49,032 nt of DNA, taken from contig CAZMXS010000033.1 in assembly GCA_964570325.1 (NCBI GenBank), positions 1 through 49,032 on the forward strand, written 5' to 3'. The translations under genes were made by a program, and so were the position numbers. Positions 33,132 through 42,090 of this stretch are shown piece after piece (within the stretch, counting starts at the first letter, position 1; every line of letters starts with the position of its first letter). The notes beneath the pieces are model-generated. The model was not told the origin of the DNA. It saw nothing but the letters and a program-made list of their open reading frames with translations, and searched no databases. This stretch comes from CAZMXS01 sp964570325 (GTDB taxonomy: Bacteria; Verrucomicrobiota; Kiritimatiellia; CAIQIC01; CAZMXS01).

Positions 33132-34901
33132 ATGAATTCGCCTTATATCATCGGCATTGATCTGGGCACCACCAACAGCGCGCTGGCGTACGCCCGAAAT
33201 GACGCGACAGCCGGACCGGCTACTATTCTGCCGATTCCGCAACTGACGGCGGCTGCCACCGTTGAAACCAGCAACCTGCTCCCCTCCTTCCTCTATCTCG
33301 GACCCGAGCATGAGGCGGCCGCGGGCGCGTTCAATCTGCCTTGGGGCGCCCGGCCGTACGCGGTCGGCGCCTGGGCGCGCCGCCAGGCGGCGGACGTGCC
33401 CACCCGCACCGTCGCCGCCGCGAAGTCGTGGCTGGCGCACAGCCGCGTCAACCGCCGCGAGGCCATTCTGCCGTGGAACGCTCCGGCCGATGTGCCGCGC
33501 GTTTCCCCGGTGACCGCCGCGCGCCACTATCTGGAGCATCTCGCGGCCGCTTGGAACGCGGCCTTCCCGGACGCGCCGTTCGGCCAGCAGCAGGTGGTGC
33601 TCACGGTGCCGGCCTCCTTTGACGCCGCCGCGCGCGAGCTGACCCGCGAAGCCGCGTTGCAAGCAGGCCTGCCTGAAGACCTGGTGCTGCTGGAGGAACC
33701 GCAGGCCGCCGTCTATGCCTGGCTGGCCGATCACGAGCGGGATTGGCGCAAACAGGTCCGCGAGGGCGACATTATCCTGGTCTGCGATGTCGGCGGCGGC
33801 ACCACCGACCTGACGCTAATTGAAGTCGCCCAGGAAGACGGCGCGCTCACGCTGAAAAGGCTGGCGGTCGGCAACCATATTTTGGTCGGCGGCGATAACA
33901 TGGATTTGGCCATCGCGCACCACGCGCAGACGGCGTTCGCCGAAAAAAACGTCAAGCTCGATGCCTGGCAGTCCGTCGCGCTCTGGCATGCTTGTCGCGC
34001 GGCCAAGGAGACTCTGCTGGCCGATGGCGGGCCGGAACAACATCCGGTCACCATCCTGGGCCGCGGCCGCGGCGTGGTGGACAAAAGCGTCAACGTCAAA
34101 TTGCAGCGCGCGGACATCGCCCGGTTGCTGACCGAAGGCTTCTTCCCCGCCGCCGCGCTGGGCGACCGCCCGGCCCGCCGCGCGGTCTCGGGCTTTCGGG
34201 AACTTGGCCTGCCTTTCGAGTCCGACCCGGCGATCACGCGGCATCTGGCGCATTTCCTCAGCCAGCACGAGAGCGTCCGGCCAACCTATGTGTTGTTCAA
34301 TGGCGGGGTCTTCAAATCGGAGTTCTTTCGTCGGCGCCTCTTGGAAGTCATGGCCGCTTGGTGGCCGGGGCGCCCGGCGCCACAGATGCTCACCGGCCAG
34401 CCGGACTATGACCTGGCCGTCGCGCGCGGCGCGGCCGGATATGGCCAGGCCAAGCAGGGACGCGGCATCCGCATCCGCGGCGGCACGGCGCGCGCCTACT
34501 ATGTCGGCTTGGAAACTTCCGGACCGGCCATCCCGGGCGCGCCGCGCCCGCTGCAGGCGCTGTGCGTGGTTCCCGCGGGCATGGAGGAAGGAACCGCAAC
34601 CGATGTGCCCGGGCCCGAAATCGGCCTGGTCGTCGGCGAGCCGGCGGTCTTCCGCTTCTTCAGTTCGGCCACGCGGCCGGATCCGGCGGGCGCGCTGTTG
34701 ACTGCCTGGACCGACGACGAGCTGACCGAAACCGATTCGCTCAGCGCCACGCTCCCCGCTTCGGCGGGCGGCGCGGGCGACTATGTTCCCGTGCGGTTTC
34801 ACGCGCGCGTCACGGAACTGGGCCTGTTGGAGCTTTGGTGCGCGAGCACGGTGTCCGACGAGCGCTGGAAACTCGAGTTCAGCGTTCGTGAAAACGATTG
34901 A
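33132..34901 (+). CDS. Divergent Hsp70-family protein (first of a pair)
   Basis: 589 residues. The ATPase domain (about 1-440) shows IIGIDLGTTNSALAYA (phosphate 1), LTVPASFDAAARELT, EEPQAAVYAW, LVCDVGGGTTDLTLIEV (phosphate 2) and LFNGGVFKSEFF in the adenosine region. The C-terminal 150 residues lack the canonical DnaK substrate-binding signature and helical lid; instead there is a short beta-rich region ending in ERWKLEFSVREND. No DnaJ or GrpE gene is nearby. ATG 33132 is chosen with GGAGA upstream; the open frame to 33093 overlaps the DUF2760 gene. It shares its architecture with the next gene, pointing to a duplication. Confidence 0.88.
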   Translation: MNSPYIIGIDLGTTNSALAYARNDATAGPATILPIPQLTAAATVETSNLLPSFLYLGPEHEAAAGAFNLPWGARPYAVGAWARRQAADVPTRTVAAAKSWLAHSRVNRREAILPWNAPADVPRVSPVTAARHYLEHLAAAWNAAFPDAPFGQQQVVLTVPASFDAAARELTREAALQAGLPEDLVLLEEPQAAVYAWLADHERDWRKQVREGDIILVCDVGGGTTDLTLIEVAQEDGALTLKRLAVGNHILVGGDNMDLAIAHHAQTAFAEKNVKLDAWQSVALWHACRAAKETLLADGGPEQHPVTILGRGRGVVDKSVNVKLQRADIARLLTEGFFPAAALGDRPARRAVSGFRELGLPFESDPAITRHLAHFLSQHESVRPTYVLFNGGVFKSEFFRRRLLEVMAAWWPGRPAPQMLTGQPDYDLAVARGAAGYGQAKQGRGIRIRGGTARAYYVGLETSGPAIPGAPRPLQALCVVPAGMEEGTATDVPGPEIGLVVGEPAVFRFFSSATRPDPAGALLTAWTDDELTETDSLSATLPASAGGAGDYVPVRFHARVTELGLLELWCASTVSDERWKLEFSVREND

Positions 34902-35018
34902 GTTTGATGCGAGAACGCCATTTCGCTCCGCGATATGCGAAACGCGCCAGTAATCCCGCGGCCTGGGAATAACCGGTGATGATCCCTCGTCATTCGCGCA
35001 TTTCATAGTGCGACCGCC

Positions 35019-37763
35019 ATGATGACACCATGCCGTTCATCAGCCTCGGACGCCGCCCGCTTCGCGGTCGGCATTGATCTGGGCACGACTCACTCGGCGG
35101 TTGCTTTTGTTGACCTGGAGGAATCCGGCGCGCCCGTTCGAATTCTGCCGCTGCTGCAAACCATCGCCCCCGGTGAGACCGCTGCGCTTGACGTGCTGCC
35201 GTCGTTTGCCTATGCGCCAGCGACCGGCGAGTGGTCCGACGGCCGGGCGGGTTTCATCGTCGGCCGCTGGGCGCGCGACCGGGGGGCGCAGGTGCCGGGT
35301 CGGTTGATCGCTTCAGCCAAGTCTTGGCTTTGCCATCCCGGCGTGGATCGCCAGGCCGCCATCCTGCCATGGCACGGCGCGCCCGACGCGCCGCGGATTT
35401 CGCCGGTCGCGGCGCAGTCATTATACCTGGCGCACATCCGCGCGTGCTGGGACCAACAGTATCCCGCGCATCCCTTGGCCGCGCAAGAACTGGTCATCAC
35501 CATCCCGGCCTCTTTCGATGAAGCCGCCCGCCGCCTCACACTTCAGGCGGCCGCGAAAGCCGGCTTGGGAACCGCCATCTTGATGGAAGAACCGCAGGCG
35601 GCTTTTTATGCCTGGCTGGAGTCCGGCGCAGCGGATGGACAGCCGGGGAAAATCATCCTGGTCTGCGATGTCGGCGGCGGCACGACCGATTTTACACTGA
35701 TCGCGGCCCAAACGGGAGCGGATGGCATTCGTTACCGGCGGCTGGCGGTTGGCGAACATCTGCTGCTCGGCGGCGACAACATGGACATGGCGCTGGCGCG
35801 GCAAGTGGAGGAAACGGTTCGCGCGCGGGGCGGCCGAACGCTGGACGGGCGGGCCTGGGGCCTGCTGCTCCAGTCCTGTCGCGCGGCCAAGGAATGTCTG
35901 CTGGGCGCCGCGCCGCCTGTACGCGCCATCGTGCGCGTGGCCGGCGGCGCGCGGCTCGTTGGCGGCGCCACGCTGGAACATGAGGTAACCGGCGATGAAA
36001 TTCGCGGGAGCCTGCTGGCCGGTTTTTTCCCGGAAACCGGCCCGGACGCCGCGCCGAACGCCGCCAGCGGGTTTCAGGAGTTCGGGCTGCCCTATGCGGC
36101 GGATCCCGCCATCACGCGCCACCTGGCCGCGTTTCTGCGCCGACACACGCCGGCAGATGGCGTATTGCCCGATACCATCCTGTTCAACGGCGGCGTTTTT
36201 GAAGCGCCGGTCTTCCGCGAGCGATTGCTGGCCGTCTTGAACGGCTGGCGGCTCCTGCGGCAACCCGACGCCGCGCCCATGCGGGTGTTGGCCAATGAAC
36301 GGCTGGATCTGGCCGTTGCGCGCGGCGCGGCCTATTTTGCGGCTTTGCGCAAGCGAGGCGGACAGCGGATTGCGGCCAGTCTGGCCCGCGCCTATTACAT
36401 CGCGGCGAATCGGAAGAGCCATGACAATCCAACCGTTGTCTGCCTGGCGCCGGCGGGTCTGGCCGAAGGGGATGACTGCCGGTTGTCCACAACCTTCCGG
36501 CTGCGCATCCGCGAGCCGGCCGAGTTCACGCTCTATTATTCCGGCACGCGCCTGGCCGATTCGCCCGGCGCGGTGCTGAATCTCGATCCGGATCAGATGA
36601 CCGCCCTGCCGCCGCTGCGCACGGTGATCCGTTCGGGCGGCGCCCGCGAGGCCGCTGAGGTCGAAGTGCGATTGCGCACCCGGCTAAACGAAATTGGAAC
36701 CCTGGACATCGTTTGCGAGGAATTGCGGGGCAATCGCGCTTGGAAACTGGAGTTCGACGTGCGCGGCCAGGCGCGCTCCGCGGGCCGCATGGTGCCAGCC
36801 GGTGAAACCGGCGTAACTGTGGATGAGGCGCTGCTCCACGCCGCGCGCCAAGCGGTCCAGCGCGTGTTTGCGCCCCGCGCGCCCGGCGACCCGGACACCC
36901 TGGCCAAAACACTGGAAATGCTGGCCGGCCTGCCGCGCAACGAATGGCCATTACCTTTACTGCGCGAGTTGTGGGCCCAGTTGATGGAGTCCTCAAGCGG
37001 ACGCGATCATGGCGTCCTGCACGAAGCGCGCTGGCTGAATCTGACCGGATTCTGCCTGCGACCCGGCTATGGTTATCCGGTGGACGATTGGCGCGTCGAG
37101 CAGACCTGGCGCCTGTTCCGACCCGGCACGCGGCATCCTCGAAACGAACTCTGCCGCGCCGAATGGTGGATTCTCTGGCGACGGGTCGCCGGCGGGCTGG
37201 CGGAGGGCCGCCAGCGCCAACTGTTGGATCCGTTGCAGGCGATGCTGCGCGAGATCAGCTCCCCGTCCGGATCGCGCGCCGGGCCGCACGAATGCGCGGA
37301 GATGCTGCGCCTGCTGGGCGCGTTGGAATGGACGCCGGCAGCCCTCAAGCTGGAGATCGGCGAGATGCTCTGCCGCCGAATGGAAAAAGGACTGCCGCCC
37401 CCCCTGCAACGCGCCGCTTGGTGGGCGCTGGGCCGGCTGGGCGCCCGGGTTCCCGCTTATGGGCCGCTCAATACGGTTGTGCCGCCCGAGGCGGCGGCGG
37501 AGTGGGTCGGTCAAATGCGGCGAATGGAACCACCGCACGCCGAAGCGCTGTTCAGTATCGTCCAAATGGCGCGGCTCACGCGCGACCGGCACCGTGATTT
37601 GGACACTGACACTCGCGCGTCCGTGCTGGAATGGCTCGCGGCGCGCGCCGCGCCGGAACACTTTTTGCGGCTCGTGCGCGAGGGCGATACGCTAACCGTC
37701 GCCGAGGAGGAAGCCGCCGCGGGCGACAGCCTGCCGCCGGGTTTGCGCCTGGTCGAAGAATAG
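35019..37763 (+). CDS. Divergent Hsp70-family protein with DUF3731 C-terminal extension
   Basis: 914 residues. The first about 610 residues parallel the preceding Hsp70-like protein: FAVGIDLGTTHSAVAFVDLE, ITIPASFDEAARRLT, EEPQAAFYAW, LVCDVGGGTTDFTLIA, LFNGGVFEAPVF and a beta-rich region ending RAWKLEFDVRGQ. The remaining 300 residues are helical and match the DUF3731 pattern (ARWLNLTGFCLRPGYGYP, WWILWRRVAGGLAEGRQ). No classical substrate-binding lid is seen. The 117-base gap to the first Hsp70 gene holds an inverted repeat TTTCGC/GCGAAA (34921-34942) but no gene, and no Shine-Dalgarno site precedes ATG 35019 (a second ATG follows at once). Likely one functional unit with DUF2760; clients unknown. 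Confidence 0.88.
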   Translation: MMTPCRSSASDAARFAVGIDLGTTHSAVAFVDLEESGAPVRILPLLQTIAPGETAALDVLPSFAYAPATGEWSDGRAGFIVGRWARDRGAQVPGRLIASAKSWLCHPGVDRQAAILPWHGAPDAPRISPVAAQSLYLAHIRACWDQQYPAHPLAAQELVITIPASFDEAARRLTLQAAAKAGLGTAILMEEPQAAFYAWLESGAADGQPGKIILVCDVGGGTTDFTLIAAQTGADGIRYRRLAVGEHLLLGGDNMDMALARQVEETVRARGGRTLDGRAWGLLLQSCRAAKECLLGAAPPVRAIVRVAGGARLVGGATLEHEVTGDEIRGSLLAGFFPETGPDAAPNAASGFQEFGLPYAADPAITRHLAAFLRRHTPADGVLPDTILFNGGVFEAPVFRERLLAVLNGWRLLRQPDAAPMRVLANERLDLAVARGAAYFAALRKRGGQRIAASLARAYYIAANRKSHDNPTVVCLAPAGLAEGDDCRLSTTFRLRIREPAEFTLYYSGTRLADSPGAVLNLDPDQMTALPPLRTVIRSGGAREAAEVEVRLRTRLNEIGTLDIVCEELRGNRAWKLEFDVRGQARSAGRMVPAGETGVTVDEALLHAARQAVQRVFAPRAPGDPDTLAKTLEMLAGLPRNEWPLPLLRELWAQLMESSSGRDHGVLHEARWLNLTGFCLRPGYGYPVDDWRVEQTWRLFRPGTRHPRNELCRAEWWILWRRVAGGLAEGRQRQLLDPLQAMLREISSPSGSRAGPHECAEMLRLLGALEWTPAALKLEIGEMLCRRMEKGLPPPLQRAAWWALGRLGARVPAYGPLNTVVPPEAAAEWVGQMRRMEPPHAEALFSIVQMARLTRDRHRDLDTDTRASVLEWLAARAAPEHFLRLVREGDTLTVAEEEAAAGDSLPPGLRLVEE

Positions 37764-37858
37764 CGCCGGGATCTTCGCTTACCCTTTGTTCGTAATCCGT
37801 CGTGGAAAGAAAAGCATCCGCGCAAGAGCATGCTTAAGCCGCAAGCGCATGCCGCGTT

Positions 37859-39535
37859 TCACTTGTGGCTCACCGGGCGGAACTTGATCCGGTGCGGTTG
37901 GTCCACATCGTCCCCGAGCAGACGGCGGCGCTGCTCGTGGTAAGCTTCGTAGTTCCCCTCGAACCAGGTTACCTGGCTATCCCCCTCAAACGCCAGGATG
38001 TGCGTGGCGACGCGATCAAGGAACCAGCGGTCGTGGCTGACCACCACCGCGCAACCGCCAAACGCCTGCAAGCCCTCCTCCAACGCGCGCAGGGTGGCAA
38101 CGTCCAGGTCGTTGGTCGGCTCATCCAGCAGCAGCAGGTTGCCGCCGCTGCGCAGCAACTTCGCCAGGTGAACCCGGTTGCGCTCGCCGCCGGACAGTTT
38201 CCCGACTTTCTTCTGCTGGTCCGCGCCGCGAAAATTAAAGCGCGCGCAATAGGCGCGGCCATTCATCTGCCGCCCGCCCAAATCCAGCGATTCCGCGCCG
38301 CCGCAGATTTCCTCGTAAACCGTATGCTCCGGATTCAGCGCATCGCGAAACTGATCCACGTATGAGATCTTGACCGTCGGCCCGATCAGCAGCCGGCCCG
38401 CCGTCGGCTTTTCCGCGCCGATGATCATCTTAAACAACGTCGTCTTGCCCGCGCCATTGGCGCCGATGACGCCGACGATGCCGCCGCGCGGCAGATCGAA
38501 GTTGACGTTCTCCATGAGCAACTGATCGCCGTAGGCTTTGCTGAGGCCTTCGGCGCGCACCACCAGGTCGCCCAGCCGCTGCCCGGGAGGGATCTGGATT
38601 TCCACCAAATCCTCGCGCGTGTCCACCTGCTGTTTGACCAACTCCTCGTAGCGGGCCAGTCGGGCCTTGCTCTTGGCGCGACGCCCGGAGGGGTTCAGGC
38701 GAACCCACGCCAATTCCTGCTCAATCAGCTTCCGGCGCGAAGTTGCCTGCCGCGCTTCGATCGCCATCTGGGCCTGTTTCTGCTCGAGCCATGCCTCATA
38801 GTTGCCCTTGTACGGATAGGCGCGGCCGCCATCCAATTCGAGGATCCACTCGGTGACGTTGTTGAGAAAATAACGATCGTGCGTCACGACGACCAGCGTG
38901 CCGCTGAATTTTTTCAGGTACGTCTCCAGCCACGCAACGGATTCGGCGTCGAGGTGATTGGTCGGCTCGTCCAACAGCAAAACGTCCGGGTTGGAGATCA
39001 ACAGGCGACAGAGCGCGACGCGACGTTTTTCGCCGCCGGATAGCTTGTCCACCGGCGCGTCGGGCGGCGGCAGGCGCAGGGCGTCCATCGCCATCTCGAC
39101 CTGGTGGTCGAGTTCCCAGAGGTCATGCGCATCAATCAAGTCCTGCAGGCGGCCCAGCTCATTATTGAGTTTCTCGGACTCTTCAGGCGTCAGCTTGCCG
39201 CTAAGCCGACCGCAGATTTCGTCGTAACGGTCCAACACGGCCCGCGCCGCGGCCACCCCCTCGGCCACATTACCCTGCACATCCTTGGCCGGATCAAGTT
39301 GCGGCTCTTGAGGCAAATAACCGACGCGCACACTCTTGGCGATCAACACCTCGCCCATCACATCCTGATCGAGCCCACCCATGATCCGCAGCAGCGAAGA
39401 TTTGCCAGCGCCGTTGCCGCCGATGACACCGATCTTGGCGCCAAAGAAGAACGCCAACGTGATATCATTGAGGACGGTGTTCTTATTGTACTGCTTGGTC
39501 AATCGGATCAGATTGAAGACGTATTCGCCGGCCAT
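37859..39535 (-). CDS. ettA: EttA-type ABC-F translation factor
   Basis: 558 residues, two ABC domains in one chain and no membrane segments. First domain: GVIGGNGAGKSSLLRI, LSGGEKRRVAL, LLLDEPTNHLDAES. The linker/arm region (about 245-310) and basic helices (ARLARYEELVKQQ) follow. Second domain: GVIGANGAGKTTLFKM, LSGGERNRVHLAKLL, LLLDEPTNDLDV. The C-terminus GDDVDQPHRIKFRPVSHK matches EttA, which gates ribosomes entering the elongation cycle according to energy charge. The start at 39535 overlaps the stop of the preceding PAS gene by one base (TGATG), so the two are coupled. Downstream, a loose GCATGC inverted repeat (37828-37852) is not a convincing terminator. Confidence 0.94.
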   Translation of the reverse strand: MAGEYVFNLIRLTKQYNKNTVLNDITLAFFFGAKIGVIGGNGAGKSSLLRIMGGLDQDVMGEVLIAKSVRVGYLPQEPQLDPAKDVQGNVAEGVAAARAVLDRYDEICGRLSGKLTPEESEKLNNELGRLQDLIDAHDLWELDHQVEMAMDALRLPPPDAPVDKLSGGEKRRVALCRLLISNPDVLLLDEPTNHLDAESVAWLETYLKKFSGTLVVVTHDRYFLNNVTEWILELDGGRAYPYKGNYEAWLEQKQAQMAIEARQATSRRKLIEQELAWVRLNPSGRRAKSKARLARYEELVKQQVDTREDLVEIQIPPGQRLGDLVVRAEGLSKAYGDQLLMENVNFDLPRGGIVGVIGANGAGKTTLFKMIIGAEKPTAGRLLIGPTVKISYVDQFRDALNPEHTVYEEICGGAESLDLGGRQMNGRAYCARFNFRGADQQKKVGKLSGGERNRVHLAKLLRSGGNLLLLDEPTNDLDVATLRALEEGLQAFGGCAVVVSHDRWFLDRVATHILAFEGDSQVTWFEGNYEAYHEQRRRLLGDDVDQPHRIKFRPVSHK

Positions 39536-40263
39536 CAGCTTTCCTCCCGCGTCGATTTGTCCAAATCCACAATCTCGCGGCTGTCGGGATAGGGCATGGT
39601 CACGTAATCGCTGAACACCCGGGCTTGCCGCAAGGTCTCGGCAATCTGCCCGGTAAGTTCGATCACTTCCTGCAGACCCTGCTTCAACTCCTTGCGCTCC
39701 AGATGGTCCTGATCCAAAGAAAGCAGAAGCAACTGGGAACGAATCATGATCACGGTCAGCGGTTGGTTGATCCGATGCATCAGCGCGCCGACGGTCGCCT
39801 CCGCAGCCTCCATCCGGGTCTGTCGCTCGCGGCGTTGATGTTCCTCGGCTGCGTTGCCAAGGTCTTCGACCAGCACGATGCGCAGATCGGACGCCTGGGA
39901 GGAAGTAATGATCGTCAGGTCGAGTTCGCGCACCCCTTGTTTGGCCAATTCGACGCGAAAGCGACGCGAGACATGCCCCTCGGTGCCCGCGCGGGCGCCC
40001 GACAGGAACGCCGTCACCGCAAGCGCCGGATCGCAACCGGCCCCATCCACCATGAAATCGCTGGGCTGCCGCCCCAGCACATCCGTAAAATTGGCGACGC
40101 CCAGCAGTTTTAATAAGGTTCGGTTCGCGCGCAGAATGGCACCCCTACGGTTGCTGAGAAACATCCCTTGCGGATGCAGATCAATCATGCGCTCAAGTTC
40201 CTTTTTGGCGCGTTCGATGATGGGTCCCAATTCCGAATCACTCGGTTTTACTGATTCATTCAC
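39535..40263 (-). CDS. PAS-DHp protein lacking an ATPase domain
   Basis: 242 residues. Residues about 20-135 form a PAS domain (MIDLHPQGMFLSNRRGAILR, VANFTDVLGRQPSDFM). Residues about 150-215 resemble a histidine-kinase DHp helix pair with H163 in ALMHRINQPLTVIMIRSQ. The chain ends at residue 242 without N, G1 or G2 boxes, so it cannot phosphorylate itself; no frameshifted ATPase remnant follows because ettA starts at the same point. It could be a dimeric adaptor, a phosphotransfer protein or a decayed kinase. The one-base overlap with ettA suggests a functional link to translation control. The candidate promoter lies 30-57 bases upstream. Confidence 0.8.
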   Translation of the reverse strand: MNESVKPSDSELGPIIERAKKELERMIDLHPQGMFLSNRRGAILRANRTLLKLLGVANFTDVLGRQPSDFMVDGAGCDPALAVTAFLSGARAGTEGHVSRRFRVELAKQGVRELDLTIITSSQASDLRIVLVEDLGNAAEEHQRRERQTRMEAAEATVGALMHRINQPLTVIMIRSQLLLLSLDQDHLERKELKQGLQEVIELTGQIAETLRQARVFSDYVTMPYPDSREIVDLDKSTREES

Positions 40264-40292
40264 GCATTATCCCCGTTGTTGCAAGTATCGCG

Positions 40293-40320
40293 GGATCATA
40301 GCCCGCGCCCCGGCAATTGC
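40293..40320 (-). promoter_or_regulatory. Candidate promoter of the PAS-ettA pair
   Basis: On the minus strand TTGCAA (40315-40320), 16-base spacer and TATGAT (40293-40298). The predicted leader is about 23 bases. It lies in a 349-base divergent region (40264-40612) that is richer in A+T than its surroundings and holds no gene. Confidence 0.5.
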
Positions 40321-40444
40321 AATCCGATCGGAAAGCCCGACAAAAAACAAGCGGCCCGTCCACATTCGCGGCTCACCGTGCCATAACCCGCCAAAAAATG
40401 CAGCCGATATGCATTCATCATTGGCTAAGCCAGATCACGCTTAC

Positions 40445-40474
40445 AGCCTGTTTTCGATACAAAAAAAGCAGGCT
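40445..40474. repeat. Inverted repeat in the divergent PAS/mutM region
   Basis: AGCCTG (40445-40450) and CAGGCT (40469-40474) are perfect complements; the flanking TTTT and AAAAAAA tracts extend the possible stem with one bulge. No T-run follows on either strand, so it is more likely a regulator site or stem-loop than a terminator. Confidence 0.4.
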
Positions 40475-40568
40475 AAAGCCCAAAAAACGGCCGGAATAAT
40501 CCATAAGTAATTAAGCGTGAACATATTAGCGACGATAAGCGTCGGCAGCTCCCCAATGGAAGGCCAAT

Positions 40569-40596
40569 TTGAGGATCGGATAGGCTATGTTATCTT
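40569..40596 (+). promoter_or_regulatory. Candidate promoter of mutM
   Basis: TTGAGG (40569-40574), 16-base spacer, TATCTT (40591-40596). The ATG at 40613 is 16 bases after the -10 element and is preceded by AGAGGA. Confidence 0.4.
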
Positions 40597-40612
40597 TACC
40601 CAGAGGATCGCG

Positions 40613-41530
40613 ATGCCCGAAATGCCTGAAGTGGAAACCGTGATGGCGGACCTGCGGCGTGCCGGGCTCGCCGGACGGCGAATTGAAAAAGTGTGCGTGA
40701 CCTGGCCGCGCCTCCTTTCGGGCATGGAACCTGAACGGTTTTGCGCGCAACTGACCGGGCGTCGTTTCAAAAGACTCGGACGCCGCGCCAAGTTTTTGAC
40801 CTTTGAACTCGATGACGGGCAGTGGCTGCTTGTGCACTTGCGCATGTCCGGCCAGTTTCGATTGAGCACCCCATCCGCGCCGACGGATCCGCATGAACAT
40901 ATCCGTCTGCTGCTCGACAACGGTCGTGAGTTGCGTTTTCACGACACGCGGAAATTCGGGCGCTGGCGCCTCACGCAAAACCCGGCGCAAACGCTCAATG
41001 CCCTCGGGCCGGAGCCATTGGACCCCAAGCTCACGGCCCAGGCTTTCGAGCGGCGGATTCGCGCGCATCATCGGCGCCTGAAGCCGCTGCTGTTGGATCA
41101 AACCTTCCTTGCCGGACTGGGCAACATTTATGCCGATGAAGCGCTCTGGCTGGCGCGCCTTCATCCACACCGCGCAAGCCACCGCCTGCGGCCGGCGGAA
41201 TCCCGCCGCTTATTCCGCGCCATCCGCCGCGTACTGCGCGAAGCCATCTCGCGAGGCGGCACCACGCTCGGCTTGGGGGAAGGCCATTTCAACCGGCCGG
41301 GCCGCGAAGAACACGGCGCCTACTGGGAACGCCGCCGCGTCTACCAACGCGCCGGCGCGCCATGCCGTCGCTGCGGCGCCATCATCCGGCGCATCATCGT
41401 CAACCAGCGCAGCACCCACATCTGCCCGCGGTGCCAGCCGACGCCGCCAGCGCCGCTCACGCCAGCTCAACTTGAGGGTGCGCGCTGGCCACACGGCCGC
41501 CAATCCCGCGGTGCGCCTACTGGCGCGTGA
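40613..41530 (+). CDS. mutM: Formamidopyrimidine-DNA glycosylase
   Basis: 305 residues. Excises oxidised purines and cuts abasic sites. Catalytic Pro2 and Glu3 are present in MPEMPEVETV, which fixes the start at 40613; the earlier in-frame ATG at 40517 would bury Pro2 and abolish activity. Other motifs are LVHLRMSGQF, FHDTRKFG, FLAGLGNIYADEALW and the C-terminal zinc finger CRRCGAIIRRIIVNQRS followed by CPRC. A Pro/Arg-rich tail of about 30 residues follows the finger, longer than usual. Its 3' end overlaps the convergent TPR gene by 14 bases. Confidence 0.95.
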   Translation: MPEMPEVETVMADLRRAGLAGRRIEKVCVTWPRLLSGMEPERFCAQLTGRRFKRLGRRAKFLTFELDDGQWLLVHLRMSGQFRLSTPSAPTDPHEHIRLLLDNGRELRFHDTRKFGRWRLTQNPAQTLNALGPEPLDPKLTAQAFERRIRAHHRRLKPLLLDQTFLAGLGNIYADEALWLARLHPHRASHRLRPAESRRLFRAIRRVLREAISRGGTTLGLGEGHFNRPGREEHGAYWERRRVYQRAGAPCRRCGAIIRRIIVNQRSTHICPRCQPTPPAPLTPAQLEGARWPHGRQSRGAPTGA

Positions 41531-41930
41531 CCGGCTCCGGCCGTCCGGTTTTCTGGCGTGCCATGCGCAACAGTTGCTGGAAACGCGGATCGCTTTTCAG
41601 CGATTGGAGCTCAACGTCAAACTGGATCCATTCAATATCGTCAAAACCCGTGTTAATCGCCTTGGCCAACGCGGCGATCGCCTCCGTGGCGCGGCCGTTG
41701 AGGGCATAACAGGAGCCGAGGTTATACCACGCCTCCGGATCGGCCGGCTTCAGGGCTACCAAAATGGCGGCTAGTTGCAAGGCATCGGTGTAACGTCGGT
41801 GCGCAATATAAAGGCACATCAGGCCTTCAAGCAACGGACGATGGGCGGGCAACCGCACACGCACCGCTTCGAGAAACTCGACCTCCACCTTGCCGGCTCG
41901 GGTTGCGCCCACATTTTGCAGGAGCGTCAT
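41517..41930 (-). CDS. Small TPR protein
   Basis: 137 residues, mostly helical, with about two to three tetratricopeptide repeats; the clearest is PADPEAWYNLGSCYALNGRATEAIAAL. No signal peptide or membrane segment. The partner is unknown. GGAAGGATGAT precedes the ATG. It is convergent with mutM (14-base overlap) and divergent from glgA. Confidence 0.75.
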   Translation of the reverse strand: MTLLQNVGATRAGKVEVEFLEAVRVRLPAHRPLLEGLMCLYIAHRRYTDALQLAAILVALKPADPEAWYNLGSCYALNGRATEAIAALAKAINTGFDDIEWIQFDVELQSLKSDPRFQQLLRMARQKTGRPEPVTRQ

Positions 41931-42035
41931 GATATCATCCTTCCACAGACGGTTATCGGCAGGAAGCCGACGTCAGTTAAATCCGCGGCACGCATCCTGC
42001 TTGAGGGGCGAAATCTTGCCCGCTGGATTCGCGGG

Positions 42036-42064
42036 TTGGCAAGCGTCCCGAATGGTGGTAAAAC
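42036..42064 (+). promoter_or_regulatory. Candidate promoter of glgA
   Basis: TTGGCA (42036-42041), 17-base spacer, TAAAAC (42059-42064). The leader to ATG 42091 would be about 20 bases. Confidence 0.4.
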
Positions 42065-42090
42065 AGCGCTGAAGAACTCAAACCCAAGTA

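Noticed and set aside
37828..37852. Terminator after ettA
   Set aside because: The GCATGC repeat gives only a short imperfect stem and no adjoining T-run.
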